Below, piece after piece: positions 17,387-25,921 of a stretch of 35,498 nt of DNA (positions are counted from its first letter, which is position 1; the number at the start of each line of letters is the position of its first letter). A program made the translations under genes and the position numbers. The stretch comes from Bacillota bacterium (lineage in GTDB: Bacteria; Bacillota; Negativicutes; Sporomusales; Sporomusaceae): assembly GCA_017889705.1 (NCBI GenBank), contig JAGGAB010000037.1:1-35498 (forward strand), written 5' to 3'. The notes beneath the pieces were generated by a model, which saw only the letters and a program-made list of their open reading frames with translations, was not told the origin of the DNA and ran no database searches.

Positions 17387-18946
17387 ATGGATAACCTGCG
17401 ACTAAAGATCTCTAATATCGACAGAGTGGGGCTGGTCCTGGATATTTCCCGGATACTTGCCGCCAGAAAAATCAACATCATCTCCATGGAAGTCGAACTC
17501 AACACAATATACATGGAGTTTCAGGCACTTTCTCTCGCCACTAAGCAAAGCCTGTATGACGAACTCTTTTCCATCCCGCAAATTACCAATGTGACTGAAA
17601 TAAATCTTATGCCTCATCAGGAACATGCCGAACAACTTAATGCCGTACTTACCTCGGTAAGTGACGGTATTGTCAGTATTGACCTTGAGCGGCGGATTAC
17701 CCAGTATAACTTTGCGGCCGAAAAAATTATCCGCTTACCGGCCAGCGATGTCCTGGGACACAAATTTGATGATATTTTCCCTGCCGACAGTCCGTTAATA
17801 ACTACGTTAACTCGGGGAATACCTTATAACAACCGTGAAATAGTCCTGGAAAAAACCAAAAGCCACTATTTATCCAGCGGACGGCCAATCAGAGACAGGA
17901 ACAGCCGTATTATTGGTGCAGTAACCGTTATTAAGGACATCAGCGCCGTCAGAGAGCTTGTATACACCGTTACAGGCCAGCGGCAAATGACCTTTGACGA
18001 AATCCTGTTTACAAGCCTAGCTATGCATAAAGTCATAGCTCTGGCTAAATCCATTGCTTGCGGCGAATCAACCGTACTTATCCGGGGTGAAACAGGCACA
18101 GGCAAAGAACTCATTGCCCGCGCCTTGCATGCGGCGTCAATACGGCATAACAAAATATTTGTCCCCTTAAATTGCGCGGCTATTCCTGACGCCCTCCTCG
18201 AAAGTGAGTTATTCGGTTATGAGGACGGCGCTTTTACCGGCGCCGTCAAAGGCGGCAAACATGGTTTGTTTGAGTTTGCCAGCGGCGGCACTATCTTTTT
18301 GGATGAAATTGGCGAAATTCCTTCTCACCTTCAAGCCAAACTCTTGCGAGTATTACAGGAAGGAAAAGTAAGGCGTATTGGCAGCACCCGGGAAATCCCT
18401 GTTAATATTCGCATCCTGGCTGCCACCAACCGTAATCTTGAAAAGATGGTTGCCTCCGGAAGTTTTCGCGAGGACTTATATTACCGCCTTAATGTAATAC
18501 CGCTGTTTATCCCCCCTTTGCGCGAGCGCCGGGATGATATTCCACTCTTAGCCCAAACCTTTATTGAGCGTTGTTCTGCCCGCCTTCACAAAGACATTAC
18601 CGCAATTGACCAAAACGCCCTTAATAAGCTGATTAATTATCCTTGGCCCGGAAATATCCGCGAATTAGAAAATGTCATTGAGCGGGCTGCCAATATCGTT
18701 GCCGGTACTACCATTTACGGTGAGCATATTATATTCGACCAGGATTATACACTGCCGCCAGTTGCTAATCCCATCTATAACCGGACTCTGGATGAAATTA
18801 TCACTGAGGTCGAGCATGACGTACTTAGTCGCGCAGTAAAAAAATATACCAGCTCCCGGCAATTGGGCGCCGCTCTGGGCCTGTCCCATACGGCTATACT
18901 AAAAAAACTGCGAAAACATAAGTTGTTGCCAGAACAAAAAAACTAA
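17387..18946 (+). CDS. TyrR-like sigma-54-dependent regulator (ACT-PAS-AAA+-HTH)
   Basis: 519 residues. ACT-type domain (about 1-70), PAS domain (about 82-185), sigma54-activator AAA+ domain with Walker A GETGTGKE (234-241), complete GAFTGA (281-286) and Walker B IFLDEIGE; C-terminal TyrR-type helix-turn-helix ending LSHTAILKKLRKHKLL. The intact GAFTGA indicates it can open promoters with sigma54, unlike Escherichia coli TyrR, which lacks that motif. The ACT domain suggests an amino acid ligand. Start: ATG at 17387 with AGGAGG 7 nt upstream, preferred over a TTG at 17363. It stands alone, divergent from thiL-tsaE; no obvious target gene adjoins it. Confidence 0.92.
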   Translation: MDNLRLKISNIDRVGLVLDISRILAARKINIISMEVELNTIYMEFQALSLATKQSLYDELFSIPQITNVTEINLMPHQEHAEQLNAVLTSVSDGIVSIDLERRITQYNFAAEKIIRLPASDVLGHKFDDIFPADSPLITTLTRGIPYNNREIVLEKTKSHYLSSGRPIRDRNSRIIGAVTVIKDISAVRELVYTVTGQRQMTFDEILFTSLAMHKVIALAKSIACGESTVLIRGETGTGKELIARALHAASIRHNKIFVPLNCAAIPDALLESELFGYEDGAFTGAVKGGKHGLFEFASGGTIFLDEIGEIPSHLQAKLLRVLQEGKVRRIGSTREIPVNIRILAATNRNLEKMVASGSFREDLYYRLNVIPLFIPPLRERRDDIPLLAQTFIERCSARLHKDITAIDQNALNKLINYPWPGNIRELENVIERAANIVAGTTIYGEHIIFDQDYTLPPVANPIYNRTLDEIITEVEHDVLSRAVKKYTSSRQLGAALGLSHTAILKKLRKHKLLPEQKN

Positions 18947-18959
18947 ATAAAGAACAGCA

Positions 18960-19000
18960 AAAAAGCAGCAGTCTCTGATTACCAAGAACTGCTGCTTTTT
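18960..19000. terminator. Bidirectional terminator
   Basis: AAAAAGCAGCAGT (18960-18972) pairs with ACTGCTGCTTTTT (18988-19000), with T-runs available on either strand. It lies between two converging genes, the TyrR-like regulator and the GerMN lipoprotein, and can serve both. Confidence 0.92.
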
Positions 19001-19001
19001 G

Positions 19002-19583
19002 TTATTTTTTTATAATTTTTTCGGAACGGCTAAGTGGTTCACTGGTGTCCATATGCCCGGAGATGGTCTCAATTTTCTTGCCATTAACTAAAATCTGCAC
19101 CTGATGAATATCAGGAAACTCGGTCAGTGTGTTAACAATCGCTGACACCAGCAAAATTTCAGTGGCCGAACCGCCGCCATTGCGTTTAATTAATTTATCA
19201 TTAAAATCCGCATAAGCAATATGGTCTTTAATTGTCAGGTTTTTTAACTGCGTCCCCTCTGGCATAATACCAACCAGGTCCGGGTTTTTGCTGCCTGCTA
19301 ATAAGAGCTCCATTGCTGTCTTGGCCGGATGGCTGTCAACAGGTACTTTGTGTGTTACCGGCACAAGATACATGGCGTCTTTTGTAGCATGGTAAACCAC
19401 AAGCTGCATTGTCTTCTCTGTATTAGCCGCAGTACCATTTGGCTGCGACTGTTCAACACCCTTGTTATTGCCAGGAGTCGCCGTTCCCGTCTGACTGGCA
19501 GGAGCAGCACCATCACATCCGGCAATTGCAAACGCCGTAACCATCAGCATAGCCATTATGAGTAATCTAATAGTTTTCATCAT
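19002..19583 (-). CDS. GerMN-domain lipoprotein
   Basis: About 193 residues. Lipoprotein signal with lipobox AIAGC near residue 23, a low-complexity Ser/Thr/Asn/Gln linker, then a GerMN domain (about 60-185; TAMELLLAG, LTIKDHIAYADFN, EILLVSAIVNTLTEFPDIHQVQILVNG). The domain is known from sporulation and germination protein GerM. Start: ATG at 19583 or the ATG right after it, both within reach of AGAGGT; a GTG 6 nt further upstream is less likely. The amidase gene ends 10 nt upstream, so both probably act together on peptidoglycan outside the cytoplasmic membrane. Confidence 0.9.
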   Translation of the reverse strand: MMKTIRLLIMAMLMVTAFAIAGCDGAAPASQTGTATPGNNKGVEQSQPNGTAANTEKTMQLVVYHATKDAMYLVPVTHKVPVDSHPAKTAMELLLAGSKNPDLVGIMPEGTQLKNLTIKDHIAYADFNDKLIKRNGGGSATEILLVSAIVNTLTEFPDIHQVQILVNGKKIETISGHMDTSEPLSRSEKIIKK

Positions 19584-19593
19584 ACCCACCTCT

Positions 19594-20682
19594 TTAGTTT
19601 AGCTTGGAAGCCTGGTCAAAGAACCGCTCCAGTCCCCGTACTATTCCTTGCGCCATATCATCTTGAAATTCGGGTGAGCTTAAAAGTTTCTCTTCTTTGG
19701 GGTTAGATATAAAGGCCAGCTCCACAAGTACTGCCGGCATCAGTGTTCTCTTAATAACATAGAAGTTGGCTGTTTTGGTTCGTCTGTCCTGTAATTGGCC
19801 GGCGTCAATCAAATTGGTTTGTATTGCCGAAGCCAGCATCGAATCATACAGGCTTTTTTGATAATAATAGGTGGTAGTACCACCTGCGGCAGGATTGGAA
19901 AATGAATCGCAATGAATACTGACAAATACATCAGCCTTTCGGCTGTTAGCCAGTGAAGAACGAGATTTCAATTCTTCGACATCAGTTGCATTTGGGCCAA
20001 ATACATCGCGGTCATCCTGACGAGTCATGATAACTCTGGCCCCTGCCTTTTCCAACAATTCTTTTACTTCTAAAGCCACTGCCAAATTTGCCGTTTTCTC
20101 CTGATACCGGCTCGGACCAATTGCGCCGGGATCACTGCCGCCATGGCCAGGATCAATGGCAATTACCTTATTCTTCAGTCCTGCCGTAAAGGAGAAGTCC
20201 GGGCGCGGCATAGGCTTGTTGATATCCACAACCACCCGAAAAGGTTTATTGGCTTTGGGATCACTCGGAAGAGTAAACACACTGTAATCGCCGTCTTCCA
20301 CCGTTAACGGTAAATCAAAAGTTACTTTAGTATCTTGCCCGCTAACATCAAAGCTGACTTTCTCAATAACTTTTCCGTCAAATTCAAGATCAGCAACGTC
20401 TTTACCCGGGGTTGTCCCTTTAACAGTCACAACCAACCGAGGCGTAGGGGTATTAATAACAACGCCACTGGCCTTGACAGGGCCGGATACATCCATAACT
20501 AGGCGCATTTTAGCAGCGCCGGTAACAGCTTCGGTATGATTAGCCCAGCGAACTTTACTAAGTTCTAAACTGCTGCCTATAGCAGAATTAGCTGTCTGCC
20601 CATAAGGTTTAGCAGCAGCATATACACTTGTCCACGAAGCAGCAAACAGGGTAATCAACAATAATAACACTACTTTTCGCAA
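19594..20682 (-). CDS. N-acetylmuramoyl-L-alanine amidase (AMIN + Amidase_3)
   Basis: Secreted zinc amidase that cleaves the bond between MurNAc and the stem peptide. 362 residues: signal peptide (LLLLITLFAASW, cleavage near VYAAA), AMIN domain (about 45-150), Amidase_3 domain (about 173-355) with zinc ligands in IDPGHGGSDPGA, the Glu in YQEKT and the His in VSIHCDS, and catalytic Glu in LVELAFISN. Start: TTG at 20682 with GGAGGT 7 nt upstream; this gives a clean signal peptide, while upstream in-frame codons add an unlikely extension. With the GerMN lipoprotein it forms a two-gene unit, probably for spore cortex or cell separation. Confidence 0.93.
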   Translation of the reverse strand: MRKVVLLLLITLFAASWTSVYAAAKPYGQTANSAIGSSLELSKVRWANHTEAVTGAAKMRLVMDVSGPVKASGVVINTPTPRLVVTVKGTTPGKDVADLEFDGKVIEKVSFDVSGQDTKVTFDLPLTVEDGDYSVFTLPSDPKANKPFRVVVDINKPMPRPDFSFTAGLKNKVIAIDPGHGGSDPGAIGPSRYQEKTANLAVALEVKELLEKAGARVIMTRQDDRDVFGPNATDVEELKSRSSLANSRKADVFVSIHCDSFSNPAAGGTTTYYYQKSLYDSMLASAIQTNLIDAGQLQDRRTKTANFYVIKRTLMPAVLVELAFISNPKEEKLLSSPEFQDDMAQGIVRGLERFFDQASKLN

Positions 20683-20708
20683 TAAAGGCACCTCCAAACC
20701 GCGAAGTG

Positions 20709-20736
20709 TCTTTATTATTTTCGAGTTTATTGTCAA
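20709..20736 (-). promoter_or_regulatory. Candidate promoter of the amidase-GerMN unit
   Basis: Minus-strand TTGACA (20731-20736), 16-nt spacer, TAAAGA (20709-20714), about 27 nt before the amidase start. The -35 is perfect; the -10 is poor, so a sporulation sigma factor or another site remains possible. Confidence 0.35.
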
Positions 20737-20799
20737 AATTCCTGCAGGACTGGTGTCATAAATCTTCAAAAACCTGAAAATATATACACAAATTACAGA

Positions 20800-21033
20800 T
20801 TATTGGTTATTATTACCTTGGTTCTGCTCCATAATTTGTGCAAAAAGCTCATCTACTTCAGCTTGCGCCTCTCTGGTTGCTTCAAGATCAACGCTAATCT
20901 CGATTGCCAGAACATCGCCGGCTTTAGCCTCAGGCAACAGTTCCTTAGGCCAATTTACACTGATTTCCTCTTCACCGGCTAAGAGCACTGCCTTGCTGTC
21001 TTCAAACCGGTCTAATACTGCTTTAAGCTTCAT
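20800..21033 (-). CDS. DUF3006 protein
   Basis: 77 residues, acidic; a small beta-rich N-terminal half (KLKAVLDRFEDSKAVLLAGEEEISVNWPKE has been cut in description: conserved positions are DRFED at 8-12 and a WPKELLP turn at 28-34) and a helical, Glu/Gln-rich C-terminus. This matches the DUF3006 family, which is often encoded next to ComEC-like metallo-beta-lactamase proteins, as it is here 2 nt downstream. AAGGAG lies 8 nt before the ATG, inside the end of that gene. Its function is not known. Confidence 0.88.
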   Translation of the reverse strand: MKLKAVLDRFEDSKAVLLAGEEEISVNWPKELLPEAKAGDVLAIEISVDLEATREAQAEVDELFAQIMEQNQGNNNQ

Positions 21034-21035
21034 AA

Positions 21036-21926
21036 TTATCGCTCCTTGGTAATGGTATAGTTTTTCCCATCACTGGATACTGTCACTGTCCCATCCTTAT
21101 CGGTACGATATATTGCGATTTTCTTATCCTGGTATTTTTTTAATGTGGATGGATGTGGATGATGATACTCATTATTGGCACCAAGCGAAATAATCGCCGC
21201 TTCCGGACTTACCGCCTGCAAAAATGGTACAGACGAAGAAGTGCGACTGCCATGATGTCCACTCTTTAACACAACACTTTTCAGGGTAGATGCATCTTTT
21301 TTAAGCATTCTCGCTTCTGATTCACTTTCCGCGTCACCAGTCAGCAGCATCGAAAAGTTTTGGTATACCAGTTTGGCTACTATCGAGTTATTATTCAAAT
21401 CTGCTTCACTGCCAGTGATGGGAGACTTATCAGGTGCCAAGATGGTAAGCACCATGTCACTTCCCAGATCAATTGTCATCCCGGCACTAACTACGGTAAA
21501 GGGAATACTCTTTTTCTGGATTTGCGTTAAGTATTGCTTATATAGGTTTGATGTGGTTTTTTGTCCACTGTCATAGATCTGTTTTACGGTAAACGCTTGC
21601 AGCACGGCAGTTGCTCCGCCGATATGATCAGCGTGCGGATGGGTAATAATCAGCTTGTCGATTGTCGTAATACCTTGACTTTTCAACATTTTAACAAGCT
21701 CATCCTTTGCCGGTACATCACCGGTGTCAACAAGTACGACCTGGTCTTTGGCACGAATAAGGATAGCATCCCCTTGGCCGACATCCAGTACCTTAACCGT
21801 AAGCGGCGCATTAGCCGCCGTCAGATTGTTGCTGCCGGCTATTCCGCCTTTACATCCTGCCATTAAAACCATCGAAAAAACAGTCACGACAATAACCAGC
21901 CATGACCATTTGCGAATACTGTTCAT
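21036..21926 (-). CDS. ComEC/Rec2-type metallo-beta-lactamase-fold lipoprotein
   Basis: 296 residues. Lipoprotein signal with lipobox LMAGC (Cys25), then a stand-alone beta-lactamase-fold domain: VLDVGQGDAILI, metal-binding THPHADHIGG, LLTGDAE, LKSGHHGS and HPHPSTL. These are the motifs of the extracellular nuclease-like domain of the DNA-uptake protein ComEC, without its membrane channel. A surface hydrolase, perhaps a nuclease or phosphodiesterase, is the best reading; substrate unknown. Good GGGGGAGA site before the ATG. The DUF3006 gene follows at 2 nt. Confidence 0.9.
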   Translation of the reverse strand: MNSIRKWSWLVIVVTVFSMVLMAGCKGGIAGSNNLTAANAPLTVKVLDVGQGDAILIRAKDQVVLVDTGDVPAKDELVKMLKSQGITTIDKLIITHPHADHIGGATAVLQAFTVKQIYDSGQKTTSNLYKQYLTQIQKKSIPFTVVSAGMTIDLGSDMVLTILAPDKSPITGSEADLNNNSIVAKLVYQNFSMLLTGDAESESEARMLKKDASTLKSVVLKSGHHGSRTSSSVPFLQAVSPEAAIISLGANNEYHHPHPSTLKKYQDKKIAIYRTDKDGTVTVSSDGKNYTITKER

Positions 21927-21954
21927 TTTGTCTCTCCCCCATTATGAAATGCTT

Positions 21955-21985
21955 GAAAACTAAAAATAGGCAGTTGCCCGCCTAT
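21955..21985 (-). terminator. Terminator of ndoAI-ndoA
   Basis: Stem ATAGGC (21966-21971)/GCCTAT (21980-21985), followed on the minus strand by a T-rich tail (TTTTTAGTTTT), just beyond the ndoA stop. Confidence 0.8.
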
Positions 21986-21994
21986 CCCTCGTTC

Positions 21995-22345
21995 TTACAG
22001 CTGAACCAAACCAATACTAATCCGAATTGCTTCGTCTACTTTATTCATGATTTCTTCACTTAAATGAGTAACTTTTTCCCGCAGACGTCGTTTATCAATA
22101 GTGCGCAGTTGTTCTAATAGCACAACAGAATCTTTTTCAAGATTGTATTGTTTGGCATTAAGCTCAACGTGAGTAGGCAGCTTGGCTTTGGAAATCTGTG
22201 AAGTAATAGCTGCAACAATAACTGTTGGACTATATTTATTACCAACATCGTTCTGAATAACCAATACCGGTCTGTGGCCACCCTGTTCTGAGCCCACTAC
22301 CGGACTCAGATTAGCATAATAAATATCCCCGCGTTTGACAATCAT
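21995..22345 (-). CDS. ndoA: Endoribonuclease toxin NdoA (MazF/PemK family)
   Basis: 116 residues, the same length as Bacillus subtilis EndoA, a sequence-specific mRNA-cleaving toxin. Seen: [20 protein letters not shown] with the conserved [10 protein letters not shown] strand (catalytic Arg), the ITSQ segment with the catalytic Thr/Ser region, and [13 protein letters not shown]. Start: ATG at 22345, 1 nt after the antitoxin stop; an in-frame GTG 9 nt upstream overlaps the antitoxin. Encoded after its antitoxin, near acpS, as in many Firmicutes. Confidence 0.95.
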   Translation of the reverse strand: MIVKRGDIYYANLSPVVGSEQGGHRPVLVIQNDVGNKYSPTVIVAAITSQISKAKLPTHVELNAKQYNLEKDSVVLLEQLRTIDKRRLREKVTHLSEEIMNKVDEAIRISIGLVQL

Positions 22346-22346
22346 C

Positions 22347-22622
22347 CTATTCACGCTCCGCCAGTAGTCCAGGCATTAACTCAAACGTGTCAACATCTTC
22401 CAATAAGCCTTCTTCAGCTAATGTCAGATTAATGACTGCCATTTCCTGATAACCTTTTTTCATCATATCGCGCACAGCTTTGCGTTTGCGTTCTTCTATA
22501 TAAAGACGCATGGCATCTCTGACAAACTGGCTTCTGCTCAGTTTATCCATAGCTATTATGCCATCTATTTCTTGTAACAATGCGTTAGGAATACTTATCA
22601 TGATTCGCCGTAACTCGGCCAC
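22347..22622 (-). CDS. ndoAI: Antitoxin NdoAI (ribbon-helix-helix, MazE-like)
   Basis: 91 residues. Ribbon-helix-helix N-terminus ([20 protein letters not shown] ... [16 protein letters not shown]) that would dimerise and bind its own promoter, then a C-terminal tail with [16 protein letters not shown] that resembles the toxin-binding part of Bacillus EndoAI. The likely start is GTG at 22622 after GGGGGTG. It is the first gene of the toxin-antitoxin operon and has a strong promoter just upstream. Confidence 0.92.
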   Translation of the reverse strand: MAELRRIMISIPNALLQEIDGIIAMDKLSRSQFVRDAMRLYIEERKRKAVRDMMKKGYQEMAVINLTLAEEGLLEDVDTFELMPGLLAERE

Positions 22623-22666
22623 ACCATCACCCCCGCCAGATATGGAGCATACTAAAAGATGATATT

Positions 22667-22696
22667 ATTATATAAGCGTTGCTATACTAGTGTCAA
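22667..22696 (-). promoter_or_regulatory. ndoAI-ndoA promoter
   Basis: Minus-strand TTGACA (22691-22696), 18-nt spacer, TATAAT (22667-22672): both hexamers perfect. It begins 16 nt beyond the stop of the upstream NAD(P)HX repair gene, with no terminator between, so the toxin-antitoxin genes may also be reached by read-through. Confidence 0.8.
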
Positions 22697-22711
22697 CTTT
22701 TTTTATATACT

Positions 22712-24262
22712 TTAATAATTATTGATTCCATACAAAGCAGCCGGCACTGCTTTAATCAAATCGGTTGCCGACATCCCGACCATACCGGCCTGAGCAGCTA
22801 TATCACCGGCCAAACCATGTAGATATACTCCGGCAACGGCCGCATCATGACTGGACATGCCTTGGGCTAGCAATGCAGCAATAATCCCGGTTAACGCGTC
22901 CCCGGTACCACCGGTAGCCATACCAGCATTTCCTGTTGTATTAATATATACTTCACCATCAGGAAATGCAACTATTGTATGTGCTCCTTTTAATACGACA
23001 ATACAGCCCCATTCTCCTGCTGCCTTCCTGGCTACCTGTACACGATCAGCATTTACCTCCTGCGCGCTTAACCCTGTCAATAGTCCCATTTCTCCAGGAT
23101 GCGGCGTAATCACAGGCAAGGCCGCACAATCAGCCAAAATATGTGTATAGCCGACCAAAGCATATAACGCATCGGCATCAATAACCAAGGGACACTCTAC
23201 CGTCGCAATCACTTCTCTCACCGCCAAAGCGGTTTCTTCATGACGCCCAAGCCCTGGTCCAATTGCCAACACATCGCTCCCCGCAGCCAGTTTAACAATA
23301 TCTTCTACCGCTTCCAGGCTTATGCCGCCTGTTTCGGTTTCACCCAGCGCTTTTGTCATTACCTCGGTAAGCTTCACAGCCAATATCTTTTGAATACCTG
23401 CCGGAGCAGCTAGGGTAATCAGCCCTGCTCCGCTTCTAAGTCCGGCCTCTGCCGTCATCGCCGCGGCTCCGCTTAACCCTTGAGAACCGGCCACCACGGC
23501 CAGCCGCCCATTCATGCCTTTGTGACTGTCCGGACTACGCACAGGCAAGATGGCGCGCACAGCGCTAATCATGAGGATATTCTGCTTAATATGGCGTCCT
23601 GCCACAACAGCGGTGGGAATACCAATATCAGCAACTGTCAGTTCGCCGGTGTAGTGAGCTCCGGGATATAAGAACAAACCCGGTTTTGGCAGACCAAAGG
23701 TTACGGTGTGCGAAGCCTGTACGGCTTTACCACAAATCTGCCCGGTGTCAGCATCCACACCAGAAGGAATATCTACGGCAACAACAAGTTTGCCGGCGGC
23801 ATTAATGCAATCAATTACCCGCGCCATATTACCGGCAACTTCGCCGCGAAAGCCAGTCCCCAAGAGCGCATCAACCAAACAATCGGCAAAAGTAGCCGCT
23901 ATCTTTACTTTGTCCCAGTCGCGTTCACCGGTAATTTCAATAGTATCTATATTCATTTTGTCAATTATGTCCAGATTTATACGGGCCTCACCACTTACCG
24001 CCGATTTCTCTCCTAATAAAAACACCTTTACTTTTACACCCTGATTAGCAAGATGCCTCGCAATAACATAACCGTCGCCGCCATTATTGCCTTTTCCGGC
24101 AAAAATACAGATCTTGCGGTCTGCTAACATCTCAAACATTGACTCCAAATGCCGCACGACAGCTACGCCGGCATTCTCCATCAACACCGTCCCTGGAATA
24201 CCGTAGTCGTTAATGGCAATATGGTCAATCTCCCGCATTTGGGCTGCTGTTGCTGCTCGCAT
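22712..24262 (-). CDS. nnr: Bifunctional NAD(P)H-hydrate epimerase / ADP-dependent dehydratase
   Basis: Repairs NADHX and NADPHX, hydrated damaged cofactors. 516 residues: N-terminal YjeF_N epimerase domain (about 1-215; MENAGVAVV, AGKGNNGGDGYVIARHL, VDIPSGVDADTG) and C-terminal ribokinase-like dehydratase domain (about 230-512; GRLAVVAGSQGLSGAAAM, VIDADALY, ITPHPGEMGLLTG, NAGMATGGTGDALTG). This two-domain form is usual in bacteria. The ATG overlaps the acpS stop (TAATG), with GGGAGG upstream, so the two are translationally coupled. Confidence 0.96.
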   Translation of the reverse strand: MRAATAAQMREIDHIAINDYGIPGTVLMENAGVAVVRHLESMFEMLADRKICIFAGKGNNGGDGYVIARHLANQGVKVKVFLLGEKSAVSGEARINLDIIDKMNIDTIEITGERDWDKVKIAATFADCLVDALLGTGFRGEVAGNMARVIDCINAAGKLVVAVDIPSGVDADTGQICGKAVQASHTVTFGLPKPGLFLYPGAHYTGELTVADIGIPTAVVAGRHIKQNILMISAVRAILPVRSPDSHKGMNGRLAVVAGSQGLSGAAAMTAEAGLRSGAGLITLAAPAGIQKILAVKLTEVMTKALGETETGGISLEAVEDIVKLAAGSDVLAIGPGLGRHEETALAVREVIATVECPLVIDADALYALVGYTHILADCAALPVITPHPGEMGLLTGLSAQEVNADRVQVARKAAGEWGCIVVLKGAHTIVAFPDGEVYINTTGNAGMATGGTGDALTGIIAALLAQGMSSHDAAVAGVYLHGLAGDIAAQAGMVGMSATDLIKAVPAALYGINNY

Positions 24263-24642
24263 TACTTACTGCCTCCCTCTAACACTGCCTGCGCGGCTGC
24301 ATACTCCTGAGCATGAGTCAGCGATATGTGTATGGCTGTAACACCGAGGTTGTCCGCCAATGCATTAAAACTGCCATGCAAAACAATTTCCGGCTTCCCG
24401 GAACTACCGAGGACTACCTCAATATCCCGGATATTGCCGCCGGCAAAACCGCTGCCAAGCGCCTTAGCCACCGCTTCCTTAGCCGCAAACCGCGCCGCAA
24501 ACGACGCCGCTTGCTGAACACCGCGCCCGCAGCAATACGCCGCTTCTGCAGCCGTAAACACCCGTTTTATAAAGGCCTCATTGGCGGTAGCCGCCTTAAT
24601 TCGCTTTATCTCAATAATATCAATACCAATCCCAATAACCAC
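24262..24642 (-). CDS. acpS: Holo-[acyl-carrier-protein] synthase AcpS
   Basis: Transfers 4'-phosphopantetheine from CoA to acyl carrier protein, needed for fatty acid synthesis. Start: GTG at 24642 gives 126 residues beginning VIGIGIDIIEI, exactly the family N-terminus; the longer reading from 24693 adds 17 unrelated residues. Seen: Mg-binding Asp8 in GIGIDIIEI, and the AARFAAKEAVAKALG helix with the second acidic ligand, and HISLTHAQEYAAA at the C-terminal end. It overlaps the nnr start and precedes the ndoAI-ndoA pair, a grouping seen in other Firmicutes. Confidence 0.94.
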   Translation of the reverse strand: MVIGIGIDIIEIKRIKAATANEAFIKRVFTAAEAAYCCGRGVQQAASFAARFAAKEAVAKALGSGFAGGNIRDIEVVLGSSGKPEIVLHGSFNALADNLGVTAIHISLTHAQEYAAAQAVLEGGSK

Positions 24643-24838
24643 AATATCACCTGCCACAATTTTACAATTATAATTATATACGCAAATTCTCAAAAAACAT
24701 ATATGTTACTCAAATATTCACCACTAAATTATGGCAACAACATATATATATCACAACTATATAGAAAAAGGCGGACTACATCACATGCAATCCCCCTCGT
24801 CTAAACTACTTCCTTATTATGCCTGCTTTCAGCCCCAA

Positions 24839-25921
24839 TTACCTGGACGCGCGGCGCAACAAATACACGCCTGGTATAAAGGCTGCGATATTAGGCAGCC
24901 ATGCCCCCAGCATCGGTGGCAATACACCATTTTGCCCCAGTGAACTACCAATAGTCATAACAATATAATACAGGAAAATAATTACGATACTAAAGCCCAA
25001 ACCATTTGCCGAGCTTGATCGCGGCGAACTGAGCGCCAACGGTGCACCAACAAGCGCAAAAAACAAACATGCCGATGGAATAGCAGCCCGCTTATGCAAT
25101 TCTACTAAATAAACATTCTTTTGGCGCTGCCCATCTTTCAGTTTAGCAGCCGCCTGCTTAAGTTCGCGGATTGACATCTCATCACTGCGTTTTTGTTCTG
25201 ATGTTGAAGCACCTTTACTTTCAGCCGGAAGATATTGTTGGTTAAAATACATGGTTCTAATACTATCAAGCGAAATAATATCCTGGATAGCACCGTTTTC
25301 TAGCGACATGCCTTCCTCGTAGCGAACAGCCGTATCTGCTGTTTCAATACGCGTCGGACGATTATTTTCGAATTCCTCGACAGTCACCTGCTCCATAAGC
25401 GCAGTGGCTTCGTCATAGCGGCGGGCATAGGTCAAACGCCCGATACCATCCTTGTTTTTTTCTAATATTACCAGGTGTTCCTGGCTTTTGGGCCGGGTAT
25501 TCCCTTTAATTTCAGTCTGAATAGTATTATTGTAGGCTTCGTTTGCTGCCGGGACCACTGTTTCATTAAAAATAACCGCAAACGCGCTGATAAAGAACGC
25601 TGTAATTAATACCGGCGCTATCAGTCGATACAAGCTCACACCTGCTGCCCGCATGGCAATAAGTTCTGACGAAGATGATAACCGCCCAAAGCATAATAGG
25701 GTTGCCAGTAACATCGACATCGGAAATGTCAACACGACAACACCTGGCAAACTGTAAAAAAACAGTTTGGCAACAACAACACCTGACGCACCAAATTTCG
25801 TTATATACTGGGCGATCCGATACATTGTGCCGCCGCCGATAAACATACTTGAAAATGCGCACACACCAAATATAAAAGGATACATCAGTTCAGTAATAAT
25901 ATATCTATCTAGTATTCTCAC
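24839..25921 (-). CDS. LptF/LptG-family LPS export permease (YjgP/YjgQ)
   Basis: 360 residues with the family layout: three N-terminal membrane helices (about 13-35, 49-75, 85-115), a periplasmic jellyroll-like domain (about 120-260), then three C-terminal helices. Seen: LDRYIITELMYPF at the N-terminus and HKRAAIPSACLFFALVGAPLAL before the last helices, both typical. It forms the inner-membrane part of the ABC system that extracts lipopolysaccharide for the outer membrane, hence the diderm call. Only one such gene is here; a homodimer or a partner elsewhere is possible. Start: GTG at 25921, overlapping the PAP2 stop by 4 nt and 8 nt after GAGG. Confidence 0.92.
   Translation of the reverse strand: MRILDRYIITELMYPFIFGVCAFSSMFIGGGTMYRIAQYITKFGASGVVVAKLFFYSLPGVVVLTFPMSMLLATLLCFGRLSSSSELIAMRAAGVSLYRLIAPVLITAFFISAFAVIFNETVVPAANEAYNNTIQTEIKGNTRPKSQEHLVILEKNKDGIGRLTYARRYDEATALMEQVTVEEFENNRPTRIETADTAVRYEEGMSLENGAIQDIISLDSIRTMYFNQQYLPAESKGASTSEQKRSDEMSIRELKQAAAKLKDGQRQKNVYLVELHKRAAIPSACLFFALVGAPLALSSPRSSSANGLGFSIVIIFLYYIVMTIGSSLGQNGVLPPMLGAWLPNIAAFIPGVYLLRRASR

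Noticed and set aside
21995..22622. A novel toxin-antitoxin system
   Set aside because: The two genes match the well-known EndoA/EndoAI (NdoA/NdoAI) pair in length and motifs.
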